64,000 bases of DNA from contig NC_071333.1 of NCBI RefSeq assembly GCF_010183535.1, forward strand, positions 17,358,587 to 17,422,586, in the 5' to 3' direction. Each line of letters opens with the position of its first letter. The first letter of the stretch is position 1. Of the stretch, positions 35,501 through 48,235 are shown piece after piece. The stretch comes from Caenorhabditis remanei (lineage: Eukaryota; Nematoda; Chromadorea; Rhabditida; Rhabditidae). The translations under genes were made by a program, and so were the position numbers. The notes under the pieces are model-generated. The model ran no database searches and was not told the origin of the DNA. It saw nothing but the letters and a program-made list of their open reading frames with translations.

Positions 35501-38500
35501 TTAGTGAATGTTGAGTAGGTGTTGGTGGATCTTAAATGAATAGTCATGAGAGATATTCTTGATATCACGAATGAATATATAAAATATGTAGCCGGTGGAA
35601 AAAAGGTGGAGAGGAAGGAGAGGAGGGGAAGATGACGACGATGACGATGAAGATAGAGGTGGAAATGTGGAAACCAGGGTAGGACGTGATGAAAGGGGCA
35701 AAAGAGGAGGCAAAAAAATGTATTCAGAAGTAAGAGAAACTAAAAGTCGGAAAGAGATCGGGAATTCAGTTTCTAATCGAATCAAAACTGACGAGGGGAT
35801 AAGAACTAACGTGGTAGAAGGTGTTGATTTATATTTAAGATTTTTTCTTCTTTTCCTCTCCACAGTTCCCAATCGAACAAAAATATGATGAGATTTCACG
35901 CTTCATAAAACATCATTCGGTACCGCCCAATTAATTAGAATTAGGATTAACAATCCTTGTGATTGTCGTCGTTGTTTGGGAATGGTATTTGTATGGTCGG
36001 TAGGGACAAAGGAAGAGAGAATGAATGAAAAAAGGAAGAATTCCCAATTTTTCTAGCCATGTGGATATTGTTGCAGAGTGACCGGGGCTACCTATTTGAA
36101 TGCCGTACGCATGGTGATCTTTCGATCCGTTTCTGTTCTTTCTACCAGCCTCATGGAAGAGAGAGCAATGCACCCAGGTAAACGATGGGCCCCGCCCATC
36201 GAGAGAGGTGGAGACTATACTTGAAAATAACTGGCGGAGAAATGGGGGAGGGAGGAAGAACAAAGAAAACGGTGAGGTTATGGACATAAACGTGGGGGGC
36301 GGAGCTTCGTTTCAAAGAATTAGTAAAGTAATCTAGAGTTGATTTAGGACGGGCGGCGCTTACCCACCGGACGACAAAATTTTTGCGATCATTGAAATTT
36401 ACGCTCGCTTATCGGTTTGATCCTTTTTAAGCCGTTTGAAAGCAGAATAAAATTGGAAAATTTTATTGATTTCACATTTTTATTGGTCGCAAAATTCTGT
36501 CCAATTTTATGCACCAATGAAAAACCAGCCTGGCCCTAATCTTCGCCAAAGATCTAGAGATTACGATATTACAGGGAGAGATGAAAGATGGTCGGAAAAG
36601 GAACTATCGGTAAAAATCTAAAGATGAAGAAGTCTGGGGCCGATGAACCTAATGTATGGTTGGGATTTCAAATTTTCCGAAATTCGGAAATTCACAATCT
36701 GAACGTGTCTAAAGGTAACTAGCAAAAAATCGGCAGTGGCCAAAAGGAAGGTAAAATGAAGTCGTGTATAATTTTTTTATAATCCCACAAATCGTGTGAT
36801 CAGGTCTTCAAGACAGCTTTTCTAGATTGTAGATCAGAGCTGTAATCTCACAAATTCATTATTCGAGTCATATTTATTTTGACCTGAGACGAACGGAAGA
36901 GGAAAACGAAAACGAAAACGTCGGATTAAAATTTACTCAGATCCAGAGGATTAATGACGTTCTCGACTCGACGTTTTGGAATACAATATGAGGAATTTGA
37001 CATTTGGTTCGAAATTTGTTGTGATGTCCGCGTCATCTTATTGTTTTTTGTTGGATTTCGTATGGAAAACGAAATTGTACAAAATGATGTAGATGATGAT
37101 GGTGATGATGAATTAAATATGTTTATATATATAGATTTCTTCTAAATTTTGAAAAAGTAAAAAGACGTTGCTCATAGGTAGGTAGTGGTGTTGGGGTAGT
37201 GTCCAACGTCATTCTGACTTTTGGAAGGTATCATTATTTGCATTGTGTCATTAGAATCAGTGAACGAGACAGTGTTACTCAACCGCTCGTTACTCGTTAC
37301 TCGTAAGATTCGCTGATTACGGAGATGTTTTTTGAATATGTTATTATCTTTTGTTGTCCTTTAAGAACGAAAGACTCAAAATCCAAAAGTCTTCTCTTTA
37401 ACTACTAAATGATGTGGGCCAAAATCAGAAAGTGTTATCAGTTTCTGGTTTCCCGAAAATTCTCACCTCCTTATCACTATTATCTTTGAGTTTTCGAGGA
37501 GCAACGAGAGTGAACAAGAATGCTTCGCATTTTTGCATTTTATGCAGAAAAATTATTACTTTTTGTTGCCGTTTTCAGTCCAAAATTACAAAGTATTTTA
37601 TATTTTACGAATACCGAAAAAATCGAGAGTATCAATCTAAAGACGAAACTGTATGGCCGCAAAAAGGGGAAAATAGGGACATGGTAAGCGAACATAAAAG
37701 ATCATTGCGTAAAGCGCAAAAGCTGAAATGCAAATATAATTTGTGGATTTGAATCAAATCGAATTCGATGGTGGCTCGTGACATAAAATGTATAAATATA
37801 TAAATAACACATTGAAACTGTCCAGAACATTAAAAAGGAAAATTCGAGAGAAAAGATTTGATTTCAACAAATACAAATCATCACTTATTATTATTATTCT
37901 ATCCAGAAAGCTTTTTTTTGATATCAACATTGCTGGATTATGGAAGGAGGAGGAACAGAAAATAACAACACCACGTCACTTTTGTGTTCGATTCCTACGC
38001 CGACACTACAAACAGCTCTGAAAGCGTCTCGTAGTAGCGTTTAGTGTTAGTGTTAGTGTCCATGGGTTATTTATCATCATCATTACAGTTTCTTTCGACA
38101 AACATTTCAAAATTCCTATTCAAATATTGACTACAGAAGAGGAGAAGAAGAAGTAGACTTGAGAAGAAGACGAAGAAATAAAAAAAAGTCGCATCTGATC
38201 CACGAGTAACTTATAGAATGTTTATTTGCTTTTTGCAAACATTCTACGAAGATGAAAAGAAACTGTGGTAGTGACGGAAGAATTGAAAAATGTGACGATT
38301 TTGTTGTACTGTACTGTAGCGTCCATCTTTATGTGTTTTGAGCTAATAAAGGATTTGTGATTTGACGTCAGAGCAGAAGTAGAAGCTAAAACACTAGCAA
38401 GACCCGAATCAAAAAAAAACCCGAAGCAAAACCTTGAACTCAATGTTCTTGTTTGAGTTTTACGGAACCAGACATCGCCTGATCATTCATTGAAAAAGTG

Positions 38501-41500
38501 ACCAAACGTAACCAAATATATTGGCGGCGGATTTTATTTCAATGAGTTTAACCCTTTGCTCCCAATATGATGAATGATGGGCATAGAGCACAACACATTG
38601 TTTGGTGAGCGGTTTCGGAGTGATCAAACCGTTTTATATTTACAAATCCTTTTTTTGTGATCCTCGATATCTAGTCGTCATTCGGCAGCTGATAAGAGGA
38701 ACAATGAGCAAGAGATCTAGATTTTTCGGACGGTTTCTCGGACATATTCACCACAATCATGGTTTCAACGATCTTTCTCAAAATTATCCATTTTTAAATA
38801 ACCTATGTTTATAGCAAAAACTGATACGCGTTTCTCATAATTACTGGTTACCGAGATCAAGAAATCCATTGACGTACAAAAATAATAGAAGGTTTCTAAA
38901 TTTGATCTTACAATGATATCAAAAAGGCGCGCAACGCCACATGAAGCATCGCGGAAGTTTCTAAGAATGTCTGAAAATTGAATCAGTTGCGTCGCTTTAT
39001 GACACAATGAAGCTTGACAACACCTGTGTCAAACTTTCTAGAATAAAATATTTCGAGGAAAATAAAGACGGAGGAAAAAAACACACACACCACAATTGGC
39101 AGCTGAGAATGTGAGGGTGGAAATGAGAAGGCAACTGGAATTGGGGTAAGTGGCGGAGAATCAGAGAAATTCTAAATCCCGCTCGCTACATTTTCAATTT
39201 TAACACCCCGACGACGTAACGGACATGACGAAGCAACGGAAGGCAGGTGATGTCAGGATGGATTTAGCGGAAGAACACAATTTACTGATATTATATCTAT
39301 ATTATATCAATTTCCGTGCAGATTAGGCTCTTGATGGAAAATAAAATGATGGGAAATTGATACATCAAAACTTGATGAAGTTATATGAAGCTAATGTTTG
39401 GAGTATGTAAAAATGCAGGGCTTTGTAGGTAAGGTCATGTTAGGGAAAGGTTAAAACACGGTATGACATATTGTTTGAAAAGTCGGAGAAGTGGTGTGGT
39501 GATAAGAGTGGGTAAGATAAATCGAAGGATGAAAAACTTGCCATTTTGGAAAGTTTAAAAAATCTAAAGTTAAAACACAAAGAGCTGTAGTTTGATAAGA
39601 ACTAGAGCTTATTTTAGTAATTTTGACTTCGTAAAGTCCAAAATGATTCGGAATAGGTAGGAAAAACCAAAACATGGAACGGAAGACACAATGACAAAGA
39701 AGTTTTCGAAAAAAAATTTCTTTTGTTATTCTTCATTATCAAAATTTAGTTGCTATCATTTTTTTCTGTTTTTTTTTTCTTGTCTATCTTATTCGATGTT
39801 CATATGATGATAATATCAAGAACACATAGGGATTAGGAAGCTTTTTCCAAAATATGTGGGGGTGTTCTGAGTTTTGGCATCAGTGCAAAAGAATAGAATT
39901 CCCTCACTCAGGTTTTTTCGTTTGTGCCATTTCGAATTCAATTTAATTAATTTGAAATGAACTAGTAAAAGATGAGAAAGCGTCTTATTCGACCCGATGT
40001 GCAAAAAAAGGAAGAAAGGCGCACGAACTTAGGAAGATTAGAATCTTAAATTCGCAAAGTTTTGGTGACGTTTTGAGAGGGAAGGTTCAACTTGCTCAGA
40101 ATATGCATACCAGTGTTGGGAAGAAAATGTTGAGTGAGAAGTTTCTCATGAATAAAATGATCTTAGGAATAACCGGAAAGTGAATAAAACAATTTGGTTA
40201 TTCTGAGTGTAGAATGATCAAATGAAACGAAATGATGGCTACATTGAAAAAAAAACCAATTTCCGTATAGAATCATAGCCTTTAAAGGGATATAGAACGA
40301 AGTGAATCTAGACATAATCTAAACTAGAATCATTTTTTTAATGGGGGAAAAGGAATAAGAGTCAACTTTATATTTTTGTTAATGTTAGTGTCAGGTTCGA
40401 GAGTTTACTTACGATGAAACCAATCTGAAACCTGAAACCTGAAACCAAACAAAAATGAAACCCACTTGTTAGATGCACAGAGATGAGAGGTGAAGGAGAC
40501 AATGTTCATGTCGAGAATCTGGTTCTGCTCGCCGCCGTCATTGTCTGAAAATGGAGAAAAACGTGTGAGTCTGTATGAGTAACATAAGAAAAACATCAGG
40601 TGGACTGATAAGACCGCCCCATGTGAAAACTCTCTCGCTTTCGCCACCTGGAAAAACAGGAGGAATGACAAATTGACAACAGTACACTCATGTGAAGAAC
40701 ACACCGGAATGAATGAGTGACAAAGATCATGAGAGACATGTCAATTTGTATCAAAGGATGAAGATGAGAAAAGAAAAAACAAGAGACTCGTCATTGTCAT
40801 TTTCACACTGAAACATGTTGAGTGAGCTAAAGAGAACAAGAGAATAGATGAGAAGAAGAAACGCAAGAAGAGTGGCTGAAAATAAATTGAAAACCGCCGT
40901 AGGACTAGGAAGAAAGGAAAAGAAGAAAGAAGAGCCCAGAGTGATGACATCAACTTGTAAACATTCATTTCCCCTCCTCTCCAATCAAAAATAAATCAAA
41001 AATAAATCAAAAATACTGTCGTTTTCACTCTGATTTTTCAATATTTTTTCTTGACTGGCGTCCAAGCTTATTCTACTATTCTTTTTACAATGACTACATA
41101 ACAACAGCCACCTTCAATTACCTTTACCTATGCTATTGAAAATCAAGCTAGCATTTTCAATAGCATACATTATGAGAATAGGAAGAGGTGCTTAGATGCA
41201 TAATTCTGGCTGTCATTATTATTATTTTCTATTTTTTTGGAGGATGCAAAAGATTTAGATTTCCAAAGTTCATCCCGATGACAAGTGTCGCCGCGCAAAA
41301 GGAAACTCTTCCAATGAAGAAGAATAGAAAATGAATAAAAATCCTCTTCTCTTTCTCGTTGAATACTATGCAAATAACTATGCGAGTGAATGTATATACA
41401 TTTCCCATATCCTATTCCTGGATATGATTGCATCAAGTGACGTGGTAGAGGCCCTTGGACTTGGAGGCTTCGGAGCTTCACTCACATGATAGAAACTGGT

Positions 41501-44500
41501 TCAGGGAAAGGGATTACTATAAGGATTTGGTTAATCCGCCCGAGATTGATAATATATACATTAATGCCACCCTCAATCTCATCCGAACAAAGCATCAGCT
41601 TTAATGTCACCACTCGAGGGATGGGAGATGTGAGGGTTTGAAAATTTTCCTTTAAAAAATTTATACTGAACGTATCATCATCACCGGTGGGAGAAAAATA
41701 CCAAAACATAATAGCGATAATGACTTGTAGTAGTGTTATCATCGTTATCAATTGAAGAAAAAATGAAAACCAGTATCAAAATAACAAGGGGAAATTGTTG
41801 ACTTGAAAGATAGTAATTTTTTGTTCGTTGTATTCCGTTTCTGTTTTTCATTCTCATTCTCATTTTCAGTTTTCGATACATTGAACTTTTGCCCTTTTTC
41901 ACAATAGGCTTCTCGAAATAGATTGGAGAAATAAAAAATAGTAAATGAGAAATACAAACAAAAATCATATGATAATGTAAACACAATGACGGCATTTGAA
42001 GGAAGAGTTATTCTAATTAGTCGAGAGAAATAGAGAAAGAAATATAGTTTTCATAAACATGTGACTGTTAGACAGTAATCAGAATGGCAGAGAACATCTA
42101 GAGTTTGGTGTGGAAATTGTGATTCATATCATAGCTGAGTGTGATCTTTTGTAGGATTCTTTCCTAGAATTTGCAAGAAATCAGAATTGGAGGCTATAAT
42201 CCTGTAAGATCGAAAACTCATGTTTTTTATACATATTTTTTACGAATTCAATTCAAAATCATTGGTACAGCTGATTTTTGTTTATTTGAAAACATATCAT
42301 AATCGGGAGGCTTGTTGGAATACTCAAAATTTCGAAATAAAGAGATAATCATAGGTTGTGAGTTCTAGTTCTCCGATTCTAGATGATATTCCTATTTTTT
42401 AGAATTGGCTCGCTCGGCTTTGAATAAAATGACGAGAGATGTTATTCTTATTCATCCCACCATCTCGAGCACTACAGAAATTTTTTTGTGCGGTTCTGAC
42501 CGAAGGCTTTGTATTAAAACTCCTACGTCAGATTTTAGATCTTGAACCAATTTTTGTGTGTCAATCTAGTTTTTTGATTTCCGAAATTCCGAAAGTTTGC
42601 TTTCAACTAATAAATACAGTGTGTTAGTATTATATGCCATTCGGATGATTCAATGTTTGAGAATTAGTGCATCAGACTCTATTCAGTCGGAATAATCAAA
42701 ACCGCAACAGTGTAAGACTTTTCTTATCAATCACAGAGATAATGCAAAAGGTGGGGGGAAAAAATCGAAAATTGGAAAGGTGTGGTATAAGAGATCGAGA
42801 AATCATAAAATTGTGATTTTGATTTAAACTTTGCTAATGTCGGCGTTGGGCGGGGAGTGTGAGAGAAAGAGCACTTGGCATTGCGCCAAAGAATTGCTCA
42901 GCGAGAGGGAAAAGCCTTTGGCAACATATTGAGTGATGTCATATGACGTAATCAACGGACCTCCAGAGGACCACCATTACACAGAGAGAGAGAGAGCATG
43001 TGTGTGGCGGTGAATAGCTTGTCACGACGAGAGAGAGAGGATTGGAGAACAAGAAGAAAGAAGAAAGTAAGGAAGAGACAAAATTCCAATGGATAAATAG
43101 AAGAGGCAGCTCCCTCTCTCCCTCTCTCTTTTTTCGATGAGACATCATAAGAGTTTTGGAGAGAAGGAGCTGCGTCTTTTCTTCCTTTCTCCCCTCATTT
43201 TGGCAACATTCGAAAGCATTTCAGCCACAGTGAAGAGGTCGAGGAGACGTCAGTAGGAAGTGCGTGGTGCGAAAGTTTCCTTTTCTCCTCTCCCTATCTT
43301 TTCTTTCTTATATCCCTTCCTTTTTTCGTATTCCTTTATTTCCATCCAGCACTATCGTTATTTTTTCGCTTTTCAAGACATGTCAGTCATCCTAGACACC
43401 AAAACTTTTGTTGAGATCTATCAGAGAGTTAAAATCAGCTAAGGAAACTAAAGAAGCTTTTAGAAAAAGTTGATGAAATGAAGTTCAGCGTAAATTTTTT
43501 TTCTGTAAAGATCAGCAGAGCAGAAATATCAACATTTACCAAGTCTTGAGATAGAAATGATCAATGATGTGAGTTTTTTAGTGAGGTTTTTGTCACGTTA
43601 CTTTATAGATCAATTTTTCAGATCCCACGCAAACCAATCAACTACTGGCGACTATCCATCTAAATTCGATTAAATCAATTTTATTCTTACCATTACCTGC
43701 TTTATCCGATGTAACCATTTTCAGAGATAAAACTGAAGCCGAATAGGAAAATAGAGAAAAGGAATGTGCAGGTTACAAATAAGTGAAGAATGAAGATATA
43801 TTCCAGAACATTTGAAGCCTGTGCTTGCTTTAAAATCAGAACCAAATGTATTTTTTGAGCAAAATATTTATAGTAGCGAGTACGACTACAATAGTCACTG
43901 GAATATTCGAATTGAACTATTCTGATCTGCGTGAATAATCATGAGTCTTACTTTCTTTTCCAGTCGGAAATTACATTAACCAACCATGATCGTGTCTGTG
44001 AATAAGAAATTAAATTTCCATCCTTACTATTTCTTCGGAAATGAAAATTCAGAAAAAAAACTGACACGGAACGTAACGTCATAGTGCATAACGGATGGCG
44101 AGGAATCGGGTGGTACACAATTCTCATTTTCAGTTAGGAGGGGACTCTAGATTCGAAGTGTCTAGAAGAATCAAGAATTGAAAAATGACGTTTCTCTGTT
44201 CTGCTGACAAAAGCGCTGAAAGAACGAAAACAACAGCGAAAAAACAAGCTAAATTCAATTATCTGCTGCCATCGCTCGAGGGTTCAAACTATTTCTGCTA
44301 GTTTTCCGTTTCTGCAGCGTTTTATCTTATTTATTTTTTGCTTTTTCTGGTATCTATACTAAGAATCAAATTGTAAATTGTCAAACGAATAAACGATGCA
44401 GAACCACAAAGTGATGAGGGAAAGAACTTGAGTAATGAATTGATGTGAGTTCGTGACAAAAACTGAACAGAGAAGAGATAGAAGCGAAACTGGAGACTTC

Positions 44501-47500
44501 GAGTATGACATTTTGTCATTTTGTCATTCTATCCTGACACAAAAACATGTCAACTCAGGAGAAAATGACGTGTTACAATATTTGAGATGACAAACACTAT
44601 AAAAACTCGTTCGTTTTCTAGCAGGAAGCGGTTTTCGATTTTTCCTTCTGACTGGTTGATCATTAACAATGCAAGAGGAAAATCGGAACAGCAAGGGGCT
44701 AAGCATTGAGGATTTTTTTGAGAAAAATAGTGGCTGGATAAAAAAAATTGAAACATGTCCGTTAATTTCAAACATAAAAATCAAAAATTTGTTTCAAAAA
44801 ATTTAACTCCCGGAATTTTCAGGTTAGATAAGAAAAATTACACAATATTTCAATTATCATGTTTTGAAGGCCCGGATTAAAAAATGAGTGCTCATTTTTA
44901 AAGTTTAAAAAAAAAGAAATTTTTTTTGTTAATTCTTGAAGATTTACAGTAAAAGTTCTTGAGTTATACGACCGAATGGAAAATTTTCAGTCCAAAACAA
45001 TTTTTTTGTTTTGAACATGATTCTGAAATAATTCTTGTGGCCTGATTGCGCACTATGATCACAGGATATTAGAAAAAATGAAACTGATCACTTTCTTCAA
45101 GAATAGCTTGGTTTCATAACAATATATAACAGTTGCACACTCGGCAGAATCTCAAACCAGTTTCAGACACAAACTCATTTGTTGAACATGAACTATTGGC
45201 CAACCGTAGACAACTGTTGCGGTTATTGAGGAGGAAAAAACAAAGAAAACAAGTTTTTTTGAATGAAACTTTCTCGAATAGCCAACGAAAACCTCAAGGA
45301 AAGAAAAGAAGAAGAAAACAAAAGAGGGTCACGTCACTCTTGCAAGAAAAGAGAACTCTTGAAATAGCTCTTGAAGTCAAGACATGAATCCATCCGCAAA
45401 AAAGTTGTACACCGCCGCCGCACTCCCACTCTCATCAGAATCATATTTCAAGATGTCCCCCCCCTCCGATGTCTTCTTTCAAGATGTCTCTTTTACCCAC
45501 TTAGCGGAAGCTTGCTGATCATTACGACGTCACCGTGACACTTTGTTTTCTTAGCTTTACTAGACAATGAGACTTTTGTTCTTGAGATCAGAACGATCGC
45601 CTTGAGAAGTAAGTAATAAGACTGTGCTTTGATTTCGTGGGTAGCAGACATTCAAATTTGGACTGGCCTTTGATACAGACACTGTTTTCATGATAAACAA
45701 ATCAACAGTTCTGTTTACATACAATAACACGGAACGAAACACCTAGAGGAACAAAACAAAGTTTAAAAATCGTAGAGAACCTATTCTGGGACTTTTTCCC
45801 ACTCCTTCTCATGCTTTCTTCTCTCTTCCCGGATTCTTGAATATTCATGGTTTTGCTCACCGAGCCGTTAAGTGTGTTACGTGTAATTGGCAAAAAAAAG
45901 ACAAAACCCCTTTTCTGTCACATCTTGTGCGGGGCGGCGAAAAATTGAATTTTTCATGATTTCTGACCGATTAGTTCAAATAGTGGGAGAGCAAAAAATT
46001 ATTAAGAGCATACATTAAGAAATGGTTTCCTGGAAACTATGTAGCCGACAAATTGAATGTGAGATCCGGGAATGAGATTGCAAAAGACAATTTCTAGGAA
46101 GAAACGGCTGAGGATAAAAATATACATTTGAAAGCCCACGTAGTCTAGAAAAATCGTCGAATGGGCTCAACGCTATAAGTGAAACATTTTGAATAGTAAG
46201 ATTTTAATCAACAAAGACGGAAATTCTGGGTGGCAGTGAGAAGTTGTTGGAAAAAGGAGTGGTCCGCCATAACAACTCCAACAAGAAATAGGATAATTTA
46301 GAACTACACTATTCTCTGAATCTGACAAACGAAGTGAAATAAAATTCAATAAACAAACTGCTATCTAAACTTTCAGGTTGCAGAAATTTGAGTTCTCCGA
46401 AATAAAGCTCGGAATTTGAGATACTCGGCAGGTGATACTTTTTCACTATTTCTGCAAGTGATCATACGCCATAATAACCAGATAAAAACAGTAGTTTTGA
46501 TGCCAGAATTTTATCCCAATTCCAAAACTCTCAAAATATTTGATAAACTCCAGAAATAAAATCCGTGGGAAGACTGCGACTCGTTGCATTTTGCTCGTTT
46601 TAGACATGCCGCGAAAAGCTAGAAGCGCGATAAAAACGTCATTTTCACACGCTCGACGCGCCGACATCTTCTTCTCGCCTTCATTTATTCTTTCTTTTCT
46701 GAAAGCATCCTTCTAAGAAGCAAAAGATGACGTAGTGCTATTTTTGAAAAATGAAATGCAACAAAAAAAATAAATAAAAGGACTATCTGATAACGAGGCT
46801 AATGAGATGTAGACAACTGGAAAAGTTGTTTTATAGAAATTGGCTTCATTGACATTTTTCAGACACAACACATCAAACTTACCTGTACTCCGACGCAGCA
46901 ATAGAATAATTTTTTGTGAGCTACCATCACAGTTTTGGGAGCACGTACCTGCAGCAATATCTTGAGACATTGCTAGACTGACTAACAAGCTCTCCCACGG
47001 TTCCTTATAAAGCCAAAAGTTGAAGAGCACTCAAAAACAGTATAGATAATAATTCAGACTGGGCAGAACAAAACTATAGTATTCAAGTGGTGCTTCCAGA
47101 GAGTTCTGACAGGATAGTGGGCGGGGTGAAAATTTTTGAAATTTATAAATAACACTGAATGATTTCAGATACAATATGCATCCATCTTGATGCAAAAATA
47201 CAAAGTGACAACACTACTCACCTAGAAACGTCATAGAGAGGAAGATAACCGACTGATTTATCTATAGATATCTAGTTGACCTTCCTACCCCATATCATCT
47301 CAAGTACCAAGATGTTCTCACAGCTGTTGACCCCCGAATAGCTGGTTTCTTTGCAAAAAATGACGTCAAGTTGAGAAAAGAAAGATGCAGCGAACAATAG
47401 CTTCGTTTTTTTCAAAAAACAGGGTGTGTGCGAAATTTTAAGAACTTTTGGAAGAACCTTGGTTAAGATTTTGATTGATTGGTGTTACTATCCTGTGGGA

Positions 47501-48235
47501 ACTGAAAGAAAAAGAAAGTTCACAAAATTGAATGTTCTTAGATTTGTTTTCTAAGAGCAAGGCAAACAATTGTTTGATATTAAAAATCTTGAACACAAAC
47601 TTTTTTTGACCCTCTTATTCTCCATGTAAACCAATCTCATCACCTACGGAACAAAAGTTTCAGTAGCACAACCCGGCACAACATTTTCAATCATCCAGGA
47701 AATTACGAAGTCACGACCGCCGGAACTTCACTTCTGACATTCCAAACTACTTTTTTGTTAGTATTACCGTTATCACAAGTTCCATTTTTATTAAAATGCT
47801 AACCCCTTGGTTCTGATTTTGTCTGAACAGTTCAGTGCACTTTCCCTGCACCACCATTCTAAACCGCACTGAGAAAACGTCACTGCGAGCCATCAGCTAG
47901 TGTCATTGGTCCCAACGGTGGAATTTCCATATTTCCTATCTTATGGCCTTTTCTTCAACATGCTGGTGTAGTGTGTGGTGGTTTTTGAGAACAATATAGA
48001 AAACAAAGGGAAAATGCCTCCCTCTTCGTTTTTATGCTCTTAACGTTTACCAGTTTTGGGCGACGGCGCCAAGTGACTCCTAAGGGAATATTCCGCCCCG
48101 TTTTCGTTTTGTAGGTGAAAACAAGAACAGAGAATAAAACAACTGAATACTAACTATCACAGAACTATCCGAGTACAAACACTTACCAGACAGTCTCGCG
48201 GGTGTTTCAGGTGGGCTACCGATGACGAAAGGCAT
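32553..48235 (-). CDS. olrn-1: Raw-like membrane protein OLRN-1 (long isoform)
   Basis: OLRN-1 (Raw repeat protein) antagonises a calcium-channel pathway in left-right AWC olfactory neuron asymmetry (established). Exons: 48187-48235, 40466-40544, 35016-35356, 34165-34937, 34017-34115, 33819-33969, 33173-33339 and 32553-32642, about 582 residues; a possible 12-nt microexon lies at 40413-40424. Visible parts: Cys-rich stretch LCCKNGEECKVAGNCVCK (residues ~70-88); a nucleoside 2-deoxyribosyltransferase-like domain beginning YDVFLGGSCGTTVWRR (~107) with DPATVNATSFLEIAYF downstream; a basic linker; two membrane segments around residues 297-335 (LIDTAVLIAMSFAFPALPLF and YILIPLLMLNVVVFGVV); then a C-terminal domain with YAxxLGHTNWEG-like sequence (AYILGHTNWEGTVCV) and a Cys-containing tail. 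Intron sizes (5 kb and 7.6 kb) suit a gene with distal neuronal promoters. I identify it with the clone C02C6.2 from memory. Confidence 0.9.
35429..35466 (-). CDS. olrn-1: olrn-1 proximal alternative first exon
   Basis: ATG at 35466 followed by TRCSAPREISV and donor AG|GTTAGA at 35428. It ends in phase 2, exactly the phase needed to join exon 35016-35356 (giving V-S-E-E-T-T). It would produce a shorter isoform lacking the distal N-terminus and starting only ~70 bp before the next exon. Confidence 0.75.
35467..40412. other. large olrn-1 intron
   Basis: About 4.9 kb of AT-rich intron. It includes a purine-rich, GC-richer patch at 35590-35720 and a short palindrome CGATGGGC-CCC-GCCCATCG at 36183-36201. 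No coding exon on either strand could be supported. Confidence 0.5.
40413..40424 (-). CDS. olrn-1: candidate 12-nt microexon of olrn-1
   Basis: Flanked on the minus strand by an acceptor in a triplicated GGTTTCAG motif and by a perfect donor GTAAGTAAA. Inserted between exons 40466-40544 and 35016-35356 it keeps phase 2 and adds four residues: the junction N-N-E-E becomes N-K-L-V-S-S-E-E. Splice-site quality and phase are direct observations; use in mRNA is inferred. Confidence 0.5.
41129..41167. repeat. 15-bp perfect hairpin in olrn-1 intron
   Basis: TATGCTATTGAAAAT at 41129-41143 is exactly complementary to 41153-41167, with a 9-base loop containing GCTAGC. The stem is too short for a typical microRNA precursor; a small foldback or regulatory hairpin is possible. 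Confidence 0.6.
42840..43260. promoter_or_regulatory. GA/CT-repeat-rich block in olrn-1 intron
   Basis: The block departs from the AT-rich intron background. It has GAGAGA runs (42970-43050), CTCTCTCCCTCTCTC (43110-43130), a CRE-like TGACGTAA near 42945 and CpG-rich ends. On the minus strand it lies downstream of the three distal first exons and upstream of shared exon 40466, so it could be an internal enhancer or promoter. Inference from composition only. Confidence 0.3.
43697..43718 (-). CDS. olrn-1: olrn-1 alternative first exon (MVTSDKA)
   Basis: ATG at 43718, seven codons plus one base, donor GCAG|GTAATG, and acceptor TTTTCAG-like context nearby. Phase 1, identical to the first exons at 46949-46970 and 48187-48235, so it can join exon 40466-40544 (GAC AAT GAC). 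Confidence 0.65.
46949..46970 (-). CDS. olrn-1: olrn-1 alternative first exon (MSQDIAA)
   Basis: ATG at 46970, seven codons plus one base, donor GCAG|GTACGT. It has the same 22-nt length and phase 1 as the first exon at 43697-43718. Sequence similarity between the two short peptides is weak, so they are separate promoters and not an obvious recent duplication. Confidence 0.65.

Noticed and set aside
36183..36201. 8-bp GC palindrome in the olrn-1 intron
   Set aside because: A single short hairpin with no T-run, no second copy and no positional logic; chance is adequate.
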